Positions 18,549 through 27,296 of a stretch of DNA of 64,000 nucleotides are shown here, piece after piece. A program made the position numbers and the translations under genes. The stretch spans positions 187,238 through 251,237 of the forward strand of contig PBNE01000014.1 in the NCBI GenBank assembly GCA_002722885.1, in the 5' to 3' direction. Under the pieces are notes generated by a model that saw only the letters and a program-made list of their open reading frames with translations, did not search any database and had not been told where the DNA came from. The DNA comes from Rhodospirillaceae bacterium. GTDB lineage: Bacteria > Pseudomonadota > Alphaproteobacteria > SP197. The number at the start of each line of letters is the position of its first letter. The first letter of the stretch is position 1.

Positions 18549-20618
18549 TCAGGTTGCTTCGATGACGTGACGCTCGCGCCGGAACGGTAGGCCATCGGGA
18601 TCGACCGGCGCTTCCAGGTCACGGACATACCGATGCCCCTGATAGACGGCTGCGGCGATGAGGCCGGGTCCGTAGCAGTCGCCAATCCGCGTCACCGAAC
18701 AGATACCCGCCTTCTCAAGATCCGCGTTGCCGTTAAGCGCATGCCACAGAGCGTCGTTTGGCAGCCGCGCTGTCACGCTGATGACACCAGAGCAGGTTAT
18801 GCGGCGCTCGCGGCGGGCCAGGCTGTCATGGAACGCCGCCTCGCCGCCGTCCACCGCCACAAGCGTGTGGCGAACCAGGATGGTGACGCCAAGCCTGTCC
18901 AGACGCTCTTCGATGACCTCCTGCTCCAGCGTGTGTTCGGTCCAAGGCGCCACTAGGGGCGCAGGTGTCACGAAACAGGTCTCGCGGCCTTCGGTAACCA
19001 TCTGCTCGGCGATCACGCTGGCCATGGTGTAGCCGTCGTCATCAAAGACTATGACAGGGCCGTCGGGTGGACGGCGCCCGTCCATGATGTCGTCGGGCGA
19101 CAGGAGTGGCGTGCCACCGGTAACCGGTGGCGCTTCGCGCAGGCTGAGCCCCACGCCGTCGGCCCGCCAGCTGGCTCCGGTGGCCAGCGCCACGTGATCA
19201 ACTCCTGATTCCAGAATGTGACCGACGTCCAGCCGGCTTTCCCGGAAAGTCTCGACGTTGGCCATCCGGGAGATCTGACCCACACGGTAATCCCTGACCC
19301 GCATCCATTCGGCGAGCCCCGGCAAGCGGGCCTCGCGACTCACGCGCCCGCCCAGTTCTTCGGAGGCTTCCGCCAGAGTGACATGGTGACCGGCCAGGCC
19401 AGCAGTTCTGGCTGCCTCCAGCCCCGCCGGACCTGCACCGACGATCAGGATGCGGGACGTCTTGGCCGCACGCGCGATCGTTTCCGGATGCCAACCCCGG
19501 CGCCATTCCTCACCAAAAGTCGGATTCTGCGTGCATCTGGACGGTGCGGAAAGATTGTTCCAGGCAGCACAGATGTTGCACCCGATGCATTCCCGGATGT
19601 CGTCGATGCGCCCCTCCTCGACCTTTCGGGGCAGGAAGGGATCGGCAATCGAGGGCCGCGCCGCGCCGATCAAGTCGGTCACCCCGCGCCGGATGGCCGA
19701 GACCATGGCGTCGGGCGAGGTGTAACGACCGACGATCGCGACCGGCTTGCTCGTGACCTGTTTGACGAAGGCGACGTAATCTTCCTGGTAGCCTTCCGCC
19801 GCGAACCGAGAAGTCTGGGAGTCGTTGGCCCAGTTGCCGATGGTGACGTCCCAAAGGTCAGGAAGCTCCGCCAGTATCGCAATAGCATCGCGACCCTCGT
19901 TCTGCCATTCGAGACCGTCCGGGCCCATCAGTTCATCGACCGCCATACGCACGACCACGGCCATGGTGTCACCGACGGCCTCCTTGGTGTCTTCGATCAG
20001 TTCGCGCAGGAGGCGCAGACGGTTCTCCAGGACGCCACCGTAGGCGTCGCTGCGGTCGTTGTGCCGCTTGTAGAAGAACTGCCCCGGCACGGTGTTGTTG
20101 TGTCCAGCGTAGACGACAACCATGTCGAAACCGGTGTCGCGCGCACGAAGAGCGGCACGACGATGCCAGCGGCGATAGTCCGCGATGTCCGAAAGGTCCA
20201 TGGCGCGGGCCTGGATGGGATGGTGCATGGCGGAGACAGGACGGTGCGCCGGGCCGATCGGGATCTCGCGGCTGTAGAGATTGCCTGCATCCTGGCCGCT
20301 GTGCGCAAGCTCGATGCTCGCGAGACTGCCGTGCCGGTGAACGACCTCGACCATGCGGCCGAGATAGAGTTCATCACCGGAGTCCCACATGTTGGTTTCG
20401 GTGTAGGGCTCGATATCGCTGGTGATGTGAAAATCGCACTGTTCGGTCGCCACAATCCCCCAACCGCCTTCGGCCTTAGTCTCGCGCATCCCGATCATCG
20501 CATTGGGGAACTTGCGACCCATGCCGTTGCAATGCGGCACCTGATAGAAGCGGTTGGGTGCCGTGACCGGTCCGATGGCCAGGGGCTCGAAAAGAATGTC
20601 GTATCGCGCGTCTCGCAT
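18549..20618 (-). CDS. trimethylamine/dimethylamine dehydrogenase-like flavoprotein
   Basis: A 689-residue iron-sulfur flavoprotein of the TMADH family, which oxidatively demethylates amines to formaldehyde and passes electrons to ETF. From ATG 20618 the FMN-linking cysteine is residue 30 in FYQVPHCNGMG, exactly the TMADH position. The 4Fe-4S cysteines are in CIGCNIC and CTQN (near 345-363). A Rossmann motif (VGAGPAGLEAARTAG) starts the ADP-binding domain. Residue 60 is Gln (TEQC) where TMADH has Tyr; from memory Gln60 marks dimethylamine dehydrogenase. The frame extends to 20735 but overlaps a nosR remnant, which argues for the later start. Confidence 0.88.
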   Translation of the reverse strand: MRDARYDILFEPLAIGPVTAPNRFYQVPHCNGMGRKFPNAMIGMRETKAEGGWGIVATEQCDFHITSDIEPYTETNMWDSGDELYLGRMVEVVHRHGSLASIELAHSGQDAGNLYSREIPIGPAHRPVSAMHHPIQARAMDLSDIADYRRWHRRAALRARDTGFDMVVVYAGHNNTVPGQFFYKRHNDRSDAYGGVLENRLRLLRELIEDTKEAVGDTMAVVVRMAVDELMGPDGLEWQNEGRDAIAILAELPDLWDVTIGNWANDSQTSRFAAEGYQEDYVAFVKQVTSKPVAIVGRYTSPDAMVSAIRRGVTDLIGAARPSIADPFLPRKVEEGRIDDIRECIGCNICAAWNNLSAPSRCTQNPTFGEEWRRGWHPETIARAAKTSRILIVGAGPAGLEAARTAGLAGHHVTLAEASEELGGRVSREARLPGLAEWMRVRDYRVGQISRMANVETFRESRLDVGHILESGVDHVALATGASWRADGVGLSLREAPPVTGGTPLLSPDDIMDGRRPPDGPVIVFDDDGYTMASVIAEQMVTEGRETCFVTPAPLVAPWTEHTLEQEVIEERLDRLGVTILVRHTLVAVDGGEAAFHDSLARRERRITCSGVISVTARLPNDALWHALNGNADLEKAGICSVTRIGDCYGPGLIAAAVYQGHRYVRDLEAPVDPDGLPFRRERHVIEAT

Positions 20619-20691
20619 GATCTGAACCGGCTCCTCCGAACGCAGGCCTGAATGCAGGGCCTCACGGTCCTGCCGGTCCGAGATTAGTTCA

Positions 20692-21066
20692 TCGACAGAC
20701 CACGAGCCACGTCGAGACTTCATTGTCGAAGGCACACGGCCCGACAGCGGCGACCGAGTCTATGTTGCCTATGCATTGCACTACGAGCTTCCTGAACGAT
20801 TTGTCATCGGATCGGATGCTGTCACCGCTGTTGCCGTCGAAGACCTGCCGCTGTGGCAACGCCGCTGGCCTGAGCGCAGGGTTGAGATCGGTGTCCTCAC
20901 CGTCGCTCTGACCAGTCTCACTCTGGTTCTGGTTCTGCACGACAGCCTTGTCCGGCACATACGACTGTTCCGCATCGTGCGAACCGGTTTCCTGCTGTTC
21001 ATTCTGGTCTGGACAGGATGGCACGCGGGGCACGGCTCTCTGTGCTCAACGTCCTGACCTTCGCCG
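20692..21066 (+). pseudogene. nosR: nosR remnant
   Basis: NosR is the membrane flavoprotein that supports nitrous oxide reductase. What remains is the end of its periplasmic domain (VAYALHYELPERFV), the PLWQRRWPERR junction and the first two membrane helices (LTVALTSLTLVLVL, VRTGFLLFILVWTGWHA), ending in RLSVLNVLTFA. A one-base frameshift lies at about 21027, in GCGGGGCACGG. After LTFA the sequence becomes a Crp/Fnr regulator in the same frame. The N-terminal FMN domain and the C-terminal ferredoxin domain are absent. It shares DNA with the start of the next gene. Confidence 0.83.
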
Positions 21067-21659
21067 GCGCGACGATCTTTGTTCAGAATGATCCTACGCA
21101 GACGTTCTATATCCTGAAGGAAGGCGGCATCAAGATCAGTCAGCTCACCCCTGCCGATGACCAGATTGTCGTCCGTTATCTCGGTGATGGCGACATGGTC
21201 GGCTGTATCGTGTTGAGCGGCATGACCGTCTACCCTGCGACGGGCAACGCCGTCGGGCCATGCACACTGATCCGTTGTTCACGGAAGCCAATGGGTGATC
21301 TCGTTGAATGTCACCCCGAGCTCGCGACCAACACATTGACCACCGTCGCCATGCGCATGCGCGAGCTCCAGGAACGTCTGGGTGAACTGGCCAACGACCG
21401 GGTCGAACGCCGCATTGCGCGAACCATGTTGCGGCTTGTTGTGCAGGCCGGCGAGCGCGCCGACGACGGCACCCGGATCGACTTTCCCATTTCCCGGCAG
21501 GATATCGCCGACATGACCGGCACCACACTGCACACCGTCAGTCGCACCCTGAGTGGCTGGGAAGGCCATGGCCTGGTCAAACTGGGCCTGCGCAAGGTCA
21601 CCGTGACCGACGTCGACGGCATCGCCTACATCGGCGGGCGAATACAGGAAGCGGCCTGA
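21018..21659 (+). CDS. Crp/Fnr family regulator with a NosR-derived N-terminus
   Basis: A 213-residue open frame. Residues 1 to about 17 (MARGARLSVLNVLTFA) are the nosR remnant. From GATIFVQNDPTQTFYILKEG onward it is a Crp/Fnr sensor beta-roll, then a dimer helix (about 95-118) and a winged helix-turn-helix (FPISRQDIADMTGTTLHTVSRTL, about 155-178). Normal members have 25-35 more N-terminal residues before this point. Those residues were lost in the fusion. There is no FNR-type cysteine cluster, so it most resembles Dnr/NnrR-type nitric-oxide regulators, which fits nosR and nnrS nearby. It may be non-functional despite the open frame. Confidence 0.75.
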   Translation: MARGARLSVLNVLTFAGATIFVQNDPTQTFYILKEGGIKISQLTPADDQIVVRYLGDGDMVGCIVLSGMTVYPATGNAVGPCTLIRCSRKPMGDLVECHPELATNTLTTVAMRMRELQERLGELANDRVERRIARTMLRLVVQAGERADDGTRIDFPISRQDIADMTGTTLHTVSRTLSGWEGHGLVKLGLRKVTVTDVDGIAYIGGRIQEAA

Positions 21660-21725
21660 CCCCACCTGGCGCGTTGTTCGCGCTCGGGACGAACCAGAAA
21701 AATCCAACAGGTCGGGTGATAACGA

Positions 21726-21801
21726 TGGCGTCCCCAGGGGGACTCGAACCCCCGTTTTCGGCGTGAGAGGCCGATGTCCTAGGCCACTAGACGATGGGGA
21801 C
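21726..21801 (-). tRNA. tRNA-Glu (anticodon CTC)
   Basis: Acceptor stem GTCCCC pairs with GGGGAC, discriminator G, and CCA is encoded. The anticodon stem is TCGGC/GCCGA around the loop CTCTCAC, giving anticodon CTC for codon GAG. The T arm contains GGTTCGAGTCC. All arms fold as a class I tRNA of 76 bases. Confidence 0.97.
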
Positions 21802-21833
21802 CCAGTGGCGGGCGCGTGCTGCGCCGGACCGGT

Positions 21834-21862
21834 GACATAGGGGATCGCCGGGCGGCGGTCAA
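21834..21862 (-). promoter_or_regulatory. sigma-70-like promoter of tRNA-Glu
   Basis: On the minus strand TTGACC (21862-21857), 17 bases, then TATGTC (21839-21834). The -10 ends 33 bases before the mature tRNA 5' end. Confidence 0.6.
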
Positions 21863-21960
21863 CACTCCATCGCAGCACGCTCTACCCTTGTTGCCGGCAT
21901 TCCGGTCTGTTCCTACGCCCTGTGAAATATCACCCCTGACGCCCCCGGGACTGTCCTGCA

Positions 21961-22713
21961 TCAGTCCCGATACGATCGATCGTCCCTGTCGAGCTGACGC
22001 AGAATCCCCGGCCACTCGAGAGAGCCGTCGTAGATGTATTTCGGATTGCCGAAGAACGCTTTGTGATGACCGATCTGCTCGGCCTTGCTGGGAATGGATA
22101 TCTCCTGGCTCGTGGACTGCATGCTAAGCTGAATCTCGCAAGCCTGGTTTAACATGTACTCACGCAGAACCGCTTCCGGGACGTCTTTGCCGACCACTGC
22201 AAACGAGTGATTCCTGTAGATGATCGCCTTCTTGTCGCCCAGGGCACTGCACACGGCCTCACAATACGCATCATCAAAGTGAAAATCGGCATCCAGATAT
22301 GCGATGCCGTTGTAGAACATGAATGCCGGCTCCGACGCCGGCAGCAGACCGCACGTCAGCCCCGGGACAGCCATGATCGCCGGTGCATGCGCATGGATGA
22401 TCACGTTGGCGTCTGAACGTGCCCGAAACACAAATGCCGCAGGGTTGACGGCCATGAAATTCACACGCCGGTTGGATCCGCCCATGAAATTGGCCTTAAG
22501 GTCGACCTTGACCATGTCCGATGCACGGATCTCACCGAAATTAAGGTCGTGGACATGCGTGGACATCCAGTCCGTGTTCGCTGGAAACCGGGCGACCACT
22601 GATCCCGCAACAAGGTCGGACATGCCGAGTTTGCCGAGCCATCGAAATCCGGCAGCCATGTCTATCCGCAATGCTGTTTCGGTATCAGTTTCTGAGCAAT
22701 AACTTGATGACAT
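21961..22713 (-). CDS. class II aldolase/adducin family protein
   Basis: A 250-residue class II aldolase-fold protein. Family members use a divalent metal for aldol cleavage or epimerisation of sugar phosphates, or for decarboxylation. The metal histidines are seen in IIHAHAPAIMAVPGL (about residues 103-117) and in IIYRNHSFAVVG (about 167-178). The FRWLGKLGMSDLVAGSVVAR segment marks the N-terminus. ATG 22713 gives normal length; 22761 is an alternative upstream start. Substrate is unknown. It diverges from the dienelactone hydrolase gene. Confidence 0.83.
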   Translation of the reverse strand: MSSSYCSETDTETALRIDMAAGFRWLGKLGMSDLVAGSVVARFPANTDWMSTHVHDLNFGEIRASDMVKVDLKANFMGGSNRRVNFMAVNPAAFVFRARSDANVIIHAHAPAIMAVPGLTCGLLPASEPAFMFYNGIAYLDADFHFDDAYCEAVCSALGDKKAIIYRNHSFAVVGKDVPEAVLREYMLNQACEIQLSMQSTSQEISIPSKAEQIGHHKAFFGNPKYIYDGSLEWPGILRQLDRDDRSYRD

Positions 22714-23001
22714 AACAAAAACCAATCCCTTCCGAAAAACTTGACGACGAGCCCAATCCAAGGGCTAGTGCAATGAAACGCTGGTTTCAGTCCCGGACAA
22801 CAAATCTCCGAACAGAACCCTGAGAGCTCTCTTCCGCTCCTGTCGTTCGAATCGCGCAACTCACGGCACAGGAAAGAGGCCGCAAAAGCAGCCGACATCG
22901 CCATGATCGCCCGGCTCCGACCTCCACCCGCCCCTTGCCGCTGTGGCCGCTGCTATGTGAGAGTCGGCGCAACAGACAACCGTGACACTGGGGAGAGAAC
23001 C

Positions 23002-23664
23002 ATGGGTCAGATGATGGAGTTCAAGCGGCCCGACGGCGGCAGCACACGGGGCTACCTTGCCGAGGCCGGCAGCGACCGTCCCGGCGTGATCGTCATCCAG
23101 GAATGGTGGGGACTCAACGACCAGATCTGTGGCGTGGCCGACCGCTTCGCGCGTGCCGGCTACAACGCTCTGGCACCGGATCTCTACGCAGGCCGTGTCG
23201 CGCAGGAGGCGGACGAAGCCAGCCACATGATGACCGGGCTCGACTTCCCCGGCGCGACCCATGAGGACCTGCGCGGCGCAGCTCAGCATCTGGGAGGCTG
23301 CGGTAACGGCAAGGTCGCCTCGATGGGATTCTGCATGGGCGGAGCCCTCACCATTGCCGCGGCCGTTCATGTGCCGGAGGTGACCACGGCGGTCTGCTAC
23401 TACGGCATCCCGCCCAAGGAATTCGCCGACGCCTCGACGATCAAGGTGCCGTTCCAGGGCCACTTCGCCAACATCGACGACTGGTGCACGCCTGACGCCG
23501 TGAACGCCCTGGAAGCTGATCTGACAGCGGGTGGAGTCGACTACGAGCTTCATCGTTACGATGCCCAGCATGCCTTCTTCAATGAGGTGAGCGATGCCTA
23601 TGACGTGGCGAGCGCGCGTGATTCCTGGACCCTGATGTCGGACTTCCTGAGTCGCACACTCTGA
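23002..23664 (+). CDS. dienelactone hydrolase family protein
   Basis: A 220-residue alpha/beta hydrolase of the dienelactone hydrolase family. The catalytic triad is Cys in GFCMGG (about 110), Asp in NIDDWCTP (about 159) and His in AQHAFFN (about 191). VIVIQEWWGLNDQI near residue 27 is the diagnostic N-terminal motif. ATG 23002 follows GGGGAGAGAACC, a good ribosome site; the frame upstream to 22903 is arginine- and cysteine-rich and unlikely to be translated. Family enzymes hydrolyse lactones in aromatic degradation, but many have other ester substrates. Confidence 0.88.
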   Translation: MGQMMEFKRPDGGSTRGYLAEAGSDRPGVIVIQEWWGLNDQICGVADRFARAGYNALAPDLYAGRVAQEADEASHMMTGLDFPGATHEDLRGAAQHLGGCGNGKVASMGFCMGGALTIAAAVHVPEVTTAVCYYGIPPKEFADASTIKVPFQGHFANIDDWCTPDAVNALEADLTAGGVDYELHRYDAQHAFFNEVSDAYDVASARDSWTLMSDFLSRTL

Positions 23665-23671
23665 TCATGTC

Positions 23672-25117
23672 GTGACCACCACGGTGATCAGAAAGGCGGA
23701 CTGGCTGATTGCCTGGGATGCGGCTGCGGGCCGTCACGCCTATCAGTGCGACGCCGATCTTGTCTTCACAGACAACAGAATTGTGCATGCCGGTCCCGGC
23801 TACGATGGCGATGCCGACACGGAGATCAACGGGCGCGGTATGATGGTCATGCCCGGCCTGATCGACCTCCATTCACATCCCTCGCTTGAGCCGGCCTACA
23901 AGGGCGTGCGCGAGGAGCATGGCGTTCCCGAGATGTATATGACCGGGCTCTACGAACGCAGTTGCTCGATGCGGACTGATGACGACGGCGCCCTGGCGGC
24001 CGCTGAAGTCGCATTCTCCGAACTGCTTTGCTCCGGCGTGACCAGTCTCGTCGATGTCTCGGGCGCCTACCCCGGCTGGGTCGACCTGATGGGCCGCAGC
24101 GGCCTCCGGGCCTGGATTGCACCATGGTACAGCTCCGCCTCCTGGCGCATGGAGAACGGCCACACACTGGGGTTCGCGTGGGACGAAGCAGCGGGAAAAC
24201 AGGGGCTCGTGGCCGCCGAGGCCCTGATGGACGAGGCCGAAGCCCATCCCTCAGGCCGTCTGACAGGCATGTACTCCCCCGGCACCATCGACACCTGCAC
24301 CGAGGCACTGCTGCGCGACACCGTCAGTGCGGCACAGGCCAGCGGCCGGGCCTACACAACGCACATCGCGCAATCGGTTGTGGAGTTCAACCTGATGGTC
24401 GAACGTCACGGCAAAACGCCGGTGCAATGGGCCCACGAAATCGGCTTTCTGACGCCCGATGCCCTTCTGGCTCACGCCATCTTCATCGATGACCATTCCT
24501 GGTTGCACTGGCGAACCTGCCGGGATCTTTCGATCCTGGCCGACACCGAGGTCACGGTCGCCCATTGTCCCACGCCGTTCAGCCGCTACGGTCAGGTTCT
24601 TGAGGATTTCGGCCGCTATGTCAGGGCCGGTGTGACCATGGGGATTGGCACCGACACGCTGCCCCACAACTTCATCGAAGAGATGCGCAAGACGGCTGTG
24701 CTGGCCCGGATTGCCGCCGGTGACATCAACACGCTGGGCCTGGCCGACATTCTGAACGGCGCCACGGTCTCGGGCGCGAAGGCGCTCAACAGGGACGACC
24801 TCGGACGGCTGGCACCGGGCACCAAGGCCGATATCGTTCTGGTCGATCTTTCCCATCCGCATATGCGACCGGTGCGCGATCCGCTGCGCAGCCTCGTGTT
24901 CTCTGCCGCCGACCGCGCGGTGAAGGATGTCTTTGTCGACGGCTACCAGGTTGTGGCCGACGGCAAGGTCCTCACGCTTGATCCGGTCGAGGCGCACGGC
25001 CGGCTGCAAGAGGCCCAAACACGTATGCTGGCCGACAGCCCCAACCGTGACTTTGCCGGCCGTGATGCCGCGACCATCGCACCGCTCTCCCTGCCACGAC
25101 TGGGAGCAAACCACTAA
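23672..25117 (+). CDS. amidohydrolase family protein (ATZ/TRZ-type)
   Basis: A 481-residue metal-dependent hydrolase. Metal ligands: HSHP (about 67-69), the histidine in TTHIAQ (about 231), LAHAIF (about 265) and the aspartate in GIGTDTLPHN (about 328). MPGLIDLHSHPSLEP and the C-terminal LAPGTKADIVLVD are typical of the cytosine/adenosine-deaminase-like and triazine hydrolase branch. These deaminate or hydrolyse amidine or amide groups on small heterocycles. It begins with GTG seven bases after the dienelactone hydrolase stop, so the two form an operon. Confidence 0.87.
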   Translation: MTTTVIRKADWLIAWDAAAGRHAYQCDADLVFTDNRIVHAGPGYDGDADTEINGRGMMVMPGLIDLHSHPSLEPAYKGVREEHGVPEMYMTGLYERSCSMRTDDDGALAAAEVAFSELLCSGVTSLVDVSGAYPGWVDLMGRSGLRAWIAPWYSSASWRMENGHTLGFAWDEAAGKQGLVAAEALMDEAEAHPSGRLTGMYSPGTIDTCTEALLRDTVSAAQASGRAYTTHIAQSVVEFNLMVERHGKTPVQWAHEIGFLTPDALLAHAIFIDDHSWLHWRTCRDLSILADTEVTVAHCPTPFSRYGQVLEDFGRYVRAGVTMGIGTDTLPHNFIEEMRKTAVLARIAAGDINTLGLADILNGATVSGAKALNRDDLGRLAPGTKADIVLVDLSHPHMRPVRDPLRSLVFSAADRAVKDVFVDGYQVVADGKVLTLDPVEAHGRLQEAQTRMLADSPNRDFAGRDAATIAPLSLPRLGANH

Positions 25118-25122
25118 CAGTG

Positions 25123-25870
25123 ATGCGGTTTTCCCGTTGCGTCGTGGCAACGGCCTGTCTGGTTCTGATCCTGACAGGCTGCAAGACGCCCCGTTCCGTG
25201 ACCGAACTCAGCGACGAGGCGATTGTCCAGAACTTCAGGACCATCGTTTTCTACAGGAAGTTCGCCCCCGGGGCGTGAGCTCCCCCTCACCCGCTGGAAC
25301 ACTGTGGTGACCTGCGCTGTTCTGGGTGACACGACAGACCGGCAGGATCGCGAGATCTCCGACCACCTCGCCGATCTCACGCGCTTGACCGGCATCGGCT
25401 TTGTCGAGGTGGATCCGGAAAACGCTAAGCTCATTGCGATTGTCACATCGGACGCTTTCGAGCGGGCTGTCGACATCCATGCCGAACACTACAGGCGGTT
25501 CTTCGACAGCGACGAGGCGATGGTGGAGGAAACCGTGGTGATGCACGAGTTGGCCCTGTGTTACGCTATCATCGAGACCGATCCGGTCACCCGTGTACTC
25601 AGCGGCGCAATGGTTCTGATCCCGACGCAGATCGACCGCTTTATGGTCCGCTCCTGCATTGTGGAGGAGTTCACGCAGATCATGGGGCCGGTGAACGACC
25701 CAGACGAAATCAAACAGTCCATATTCAACGACCGCAGGGGCAACCTTCTGCTGTCGGATCATGACGAGATGATCCTTCGTATCCTTTACGACGAGCGTCT
25801 CAAACCGGGCATGACCTGGGATGACGCCGAGCCGTATGTTCGGGAGATCTTGGCGGAGCTGCGCAGCTAG
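25123..25870 (+). pseudogene. DUF2927 lipoprotein with one-base frameshift
   Basis: From ATG 25123 comes a lipoprotein signal (LVLILTGC, lipobox cysteine about residue 22), then LSDEAIVQNFRTIVFYRKFAP. One extra C in the CCCCC run at 25263-25267 shifts the frame and meets TGA at 25276-25278. Removing that base gives FAPGRELPLTRWNT and the rest of a DUF2927 domain: the MVRSCIVEEFTQIMG and KQSIFNDRRGNLLLSDHDEM motifs and LYDERLKPGMT. Function of DUF2927 is unknown. The stop shares CTAG with the stop of the convergent threonine aldolase gene. A homopolymer sequencing error is possible. Confidence 0.75.
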
Positions 25871-26913
25871 CCCTTCGCAGCGGCGATCAGGGTTTCGACA
25901 TCAGCCGGGTCTGTGTCGAAGGCGGTCACAAGGCGGATCGTACCTGTGCCATCGCCGGCCGAAGCGATGGGATAGAAGCCGAAGCCCGTCGCCTGCATCG
26001 CGATGAAGACGGACTCGGGAAGCGACAGGAAAATCTCGTTGGCCTCGACCGGATGAAGCAGGTCAACGCCGTCAGCCTCACAAAGGCCCTCCGACAGCCG
26101 CTTCGCCTGCGCGTTGGCATGCCCCGCCCATGAGAGCCAGTTGTTATCGGCGAGGTAGGCGTCGAGCTGGGTCGAGAAGAACCTCATCTTGCTGTAGAGT
26201 TGGCCCGCACGTTTGTGCAGGCGACGCAGCGTTCCGAACTGTTTCCGCTTCGCGCCGAACACCACCAGCGCCTCGACCGCAAGGCAGCCGTTCTTGGTCG
26301 CACCGAACGACAGGACATCGACACCGGCCTTCCAGGTCAGTTCGGCCGGCGTACAGCCCATGGCAGCGATGGCATTGGCAAAACGCGCACCGTCCATGTG
26401 GAAATCCATACCCAGTTTGCCGGCCACCGTACCCAGTTCCCGAACCTGATCGAGGCTGTAGAGCGTGCCCCATTCGGTCGCCTGGGTGATCGAAAGTGCG
26501 GCGCGCATCGGATGGTGCACATCATCGGCATCAAAGGCCGTCGCGGCCGCGCGGACCGTCACGGGGTCGAGCCTGCCATGATCGCCCGGCAGATCGGCGA
26601 GCTTGGCTCCGCCACTGAAGAATTCCGGGCCGTTGGCCTCGTCGACCATAATGTGGGAGTCGCGATGGCAGTAGACCGCTCCCCAGGGCGGCGCCACGAA
26701 GGAAACGGCGAGGCAGTTGGCGATCGTGCCTGTTCCCACTGGCAAGACGGACACCTCGGTCTCGAAGATGTCGCCGAAGCTTTTCTCCAGCGATGCCGTG
26801 ACATCGTCACCACCGTAGGAATCGACTCCGCCGTGGTTGGCGCGTGCGATGGCATCCAGAATCTCCGGCGCGATGCCGGAGACGTTGTCGCTGCCGAAAT
26901 GAGTCTTGGCCAT
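25867..26913 (-). CDS. ltaE: low-specificity L-threonine aldolase
   Basis: A 348-residue PLP enzyme that cleaves threonine or allo-threonine to glycine and acetaldehyde. The PLP lysine lies in LSFGATKNG (about 199-207). HMDGARFANAI (about 170-180) carries the conserved Asp and Arg. FGSDNVSGIAPEI marks the N-terminus. ATG 26913 starts MAKTHFGSDN; the frame upstream is unlikely. It lies 10 bases after the DUF6476 gene. With serA broken nearby, glycine and serine supply may lean on such enzymes; that link is inference. Confidence 0.88.
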   Translation of the reverse strand: MAKTHFGSDNVSGIAPEILDAIARANHGGVDSYGGDDVTASLEKSFGDIFETEVSVLPVGTGTIANCLAVSFVAPPWGAVYCHRDSHIMVDEANGPEFFSGGAKLADLPGDHGRLDPVTVRAAATAFDADDVHHPMRAALSITQATEWGTLYSLDQVRELGTVAGKLGMDFHMDGARFANAIAAMGCTPAELTWKAGVDVLSFGATKNGCLAVEALVVFGAKRKQFGTLRRLHKRAGQLYSKMRFFSTQLDAYLADNNWLSWAGHANAQAKRLSEGLCEADGVDLLHPVEANEIFLSLPESVFIAMQATGFGFYPIASAGDGTGTIRLVTAFDTDPADVETLIAAAKG

Positions 26914-26923
26914 GAGGTTTGTC

Positions 26924-27247
26924 CTATTCGGCGCGGGGTAGGAGTTCGAGCGTGCCGAGAACTTCCCCCGTGGCGCGATCAACGGTCATGATGGCCTGTG
27001 TGCCATCGGTCTGTTCGACCAGTAGAGAGAGAGCATTGTCCTCGACCGTCAGCGACACGACACGCGCACCGGCGGGGAGTGCCACGGCGACGTCGGCAAA
27101 GTCCTCGGACGACCCGGCCGTAGAAGTTGGCGAGCCCGCACTACCGGCCTTGTCCATGATGCCGTAGACCAGCAGCATGGTGAGCCCGACAATGACGAAC
27201 CCCAGGCCGATAACGATGGCTTTGATCATGGTGGGTGGCCGGTCCAT
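26924..27247 (-). CDS. DUF6476-type small membrane protein
   Basis: A 107-residue protein with one N-terminal membrane helix (KAIVIGLGFVIVGLTMLLVYG, about 9-29 read in two parts) and a periplasmic domain with SLLVEQTDGTQAIMTVDRAT and GEVLGTLEL. It matches the small alphaproteobacterial family usually found divergent from rluD and near rpoH, as here. Function unknown. ATG 27247 is 49 bases from the rluD GTG, so promoters overlap. Confidence 0.75.
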   Translation of the reverse strand: MDRPPTMIKAIVIGLGFVIVGLTMLLVYGIMDKAGSAGSPTSTAGSSEDFADVAVALPAGARVVSLTVEDNALSLLVEQTDGTQAIMTVDRATGEVLGTLELLPRAE

Positions 27248-27296
27248 GGTGCTGTCCTGATGGCTGGTGTCGCGGAGACGCGAGAGAGTTGGAAAC

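Noticed and set aside
22762..23001. Leader gene between the class II aldolase and the dienelactone hydrolase
   Set aside because: Short arginine- and cysteine-rich frames with no ribosome site; the 240 bases are more likely a divergent promoter region.
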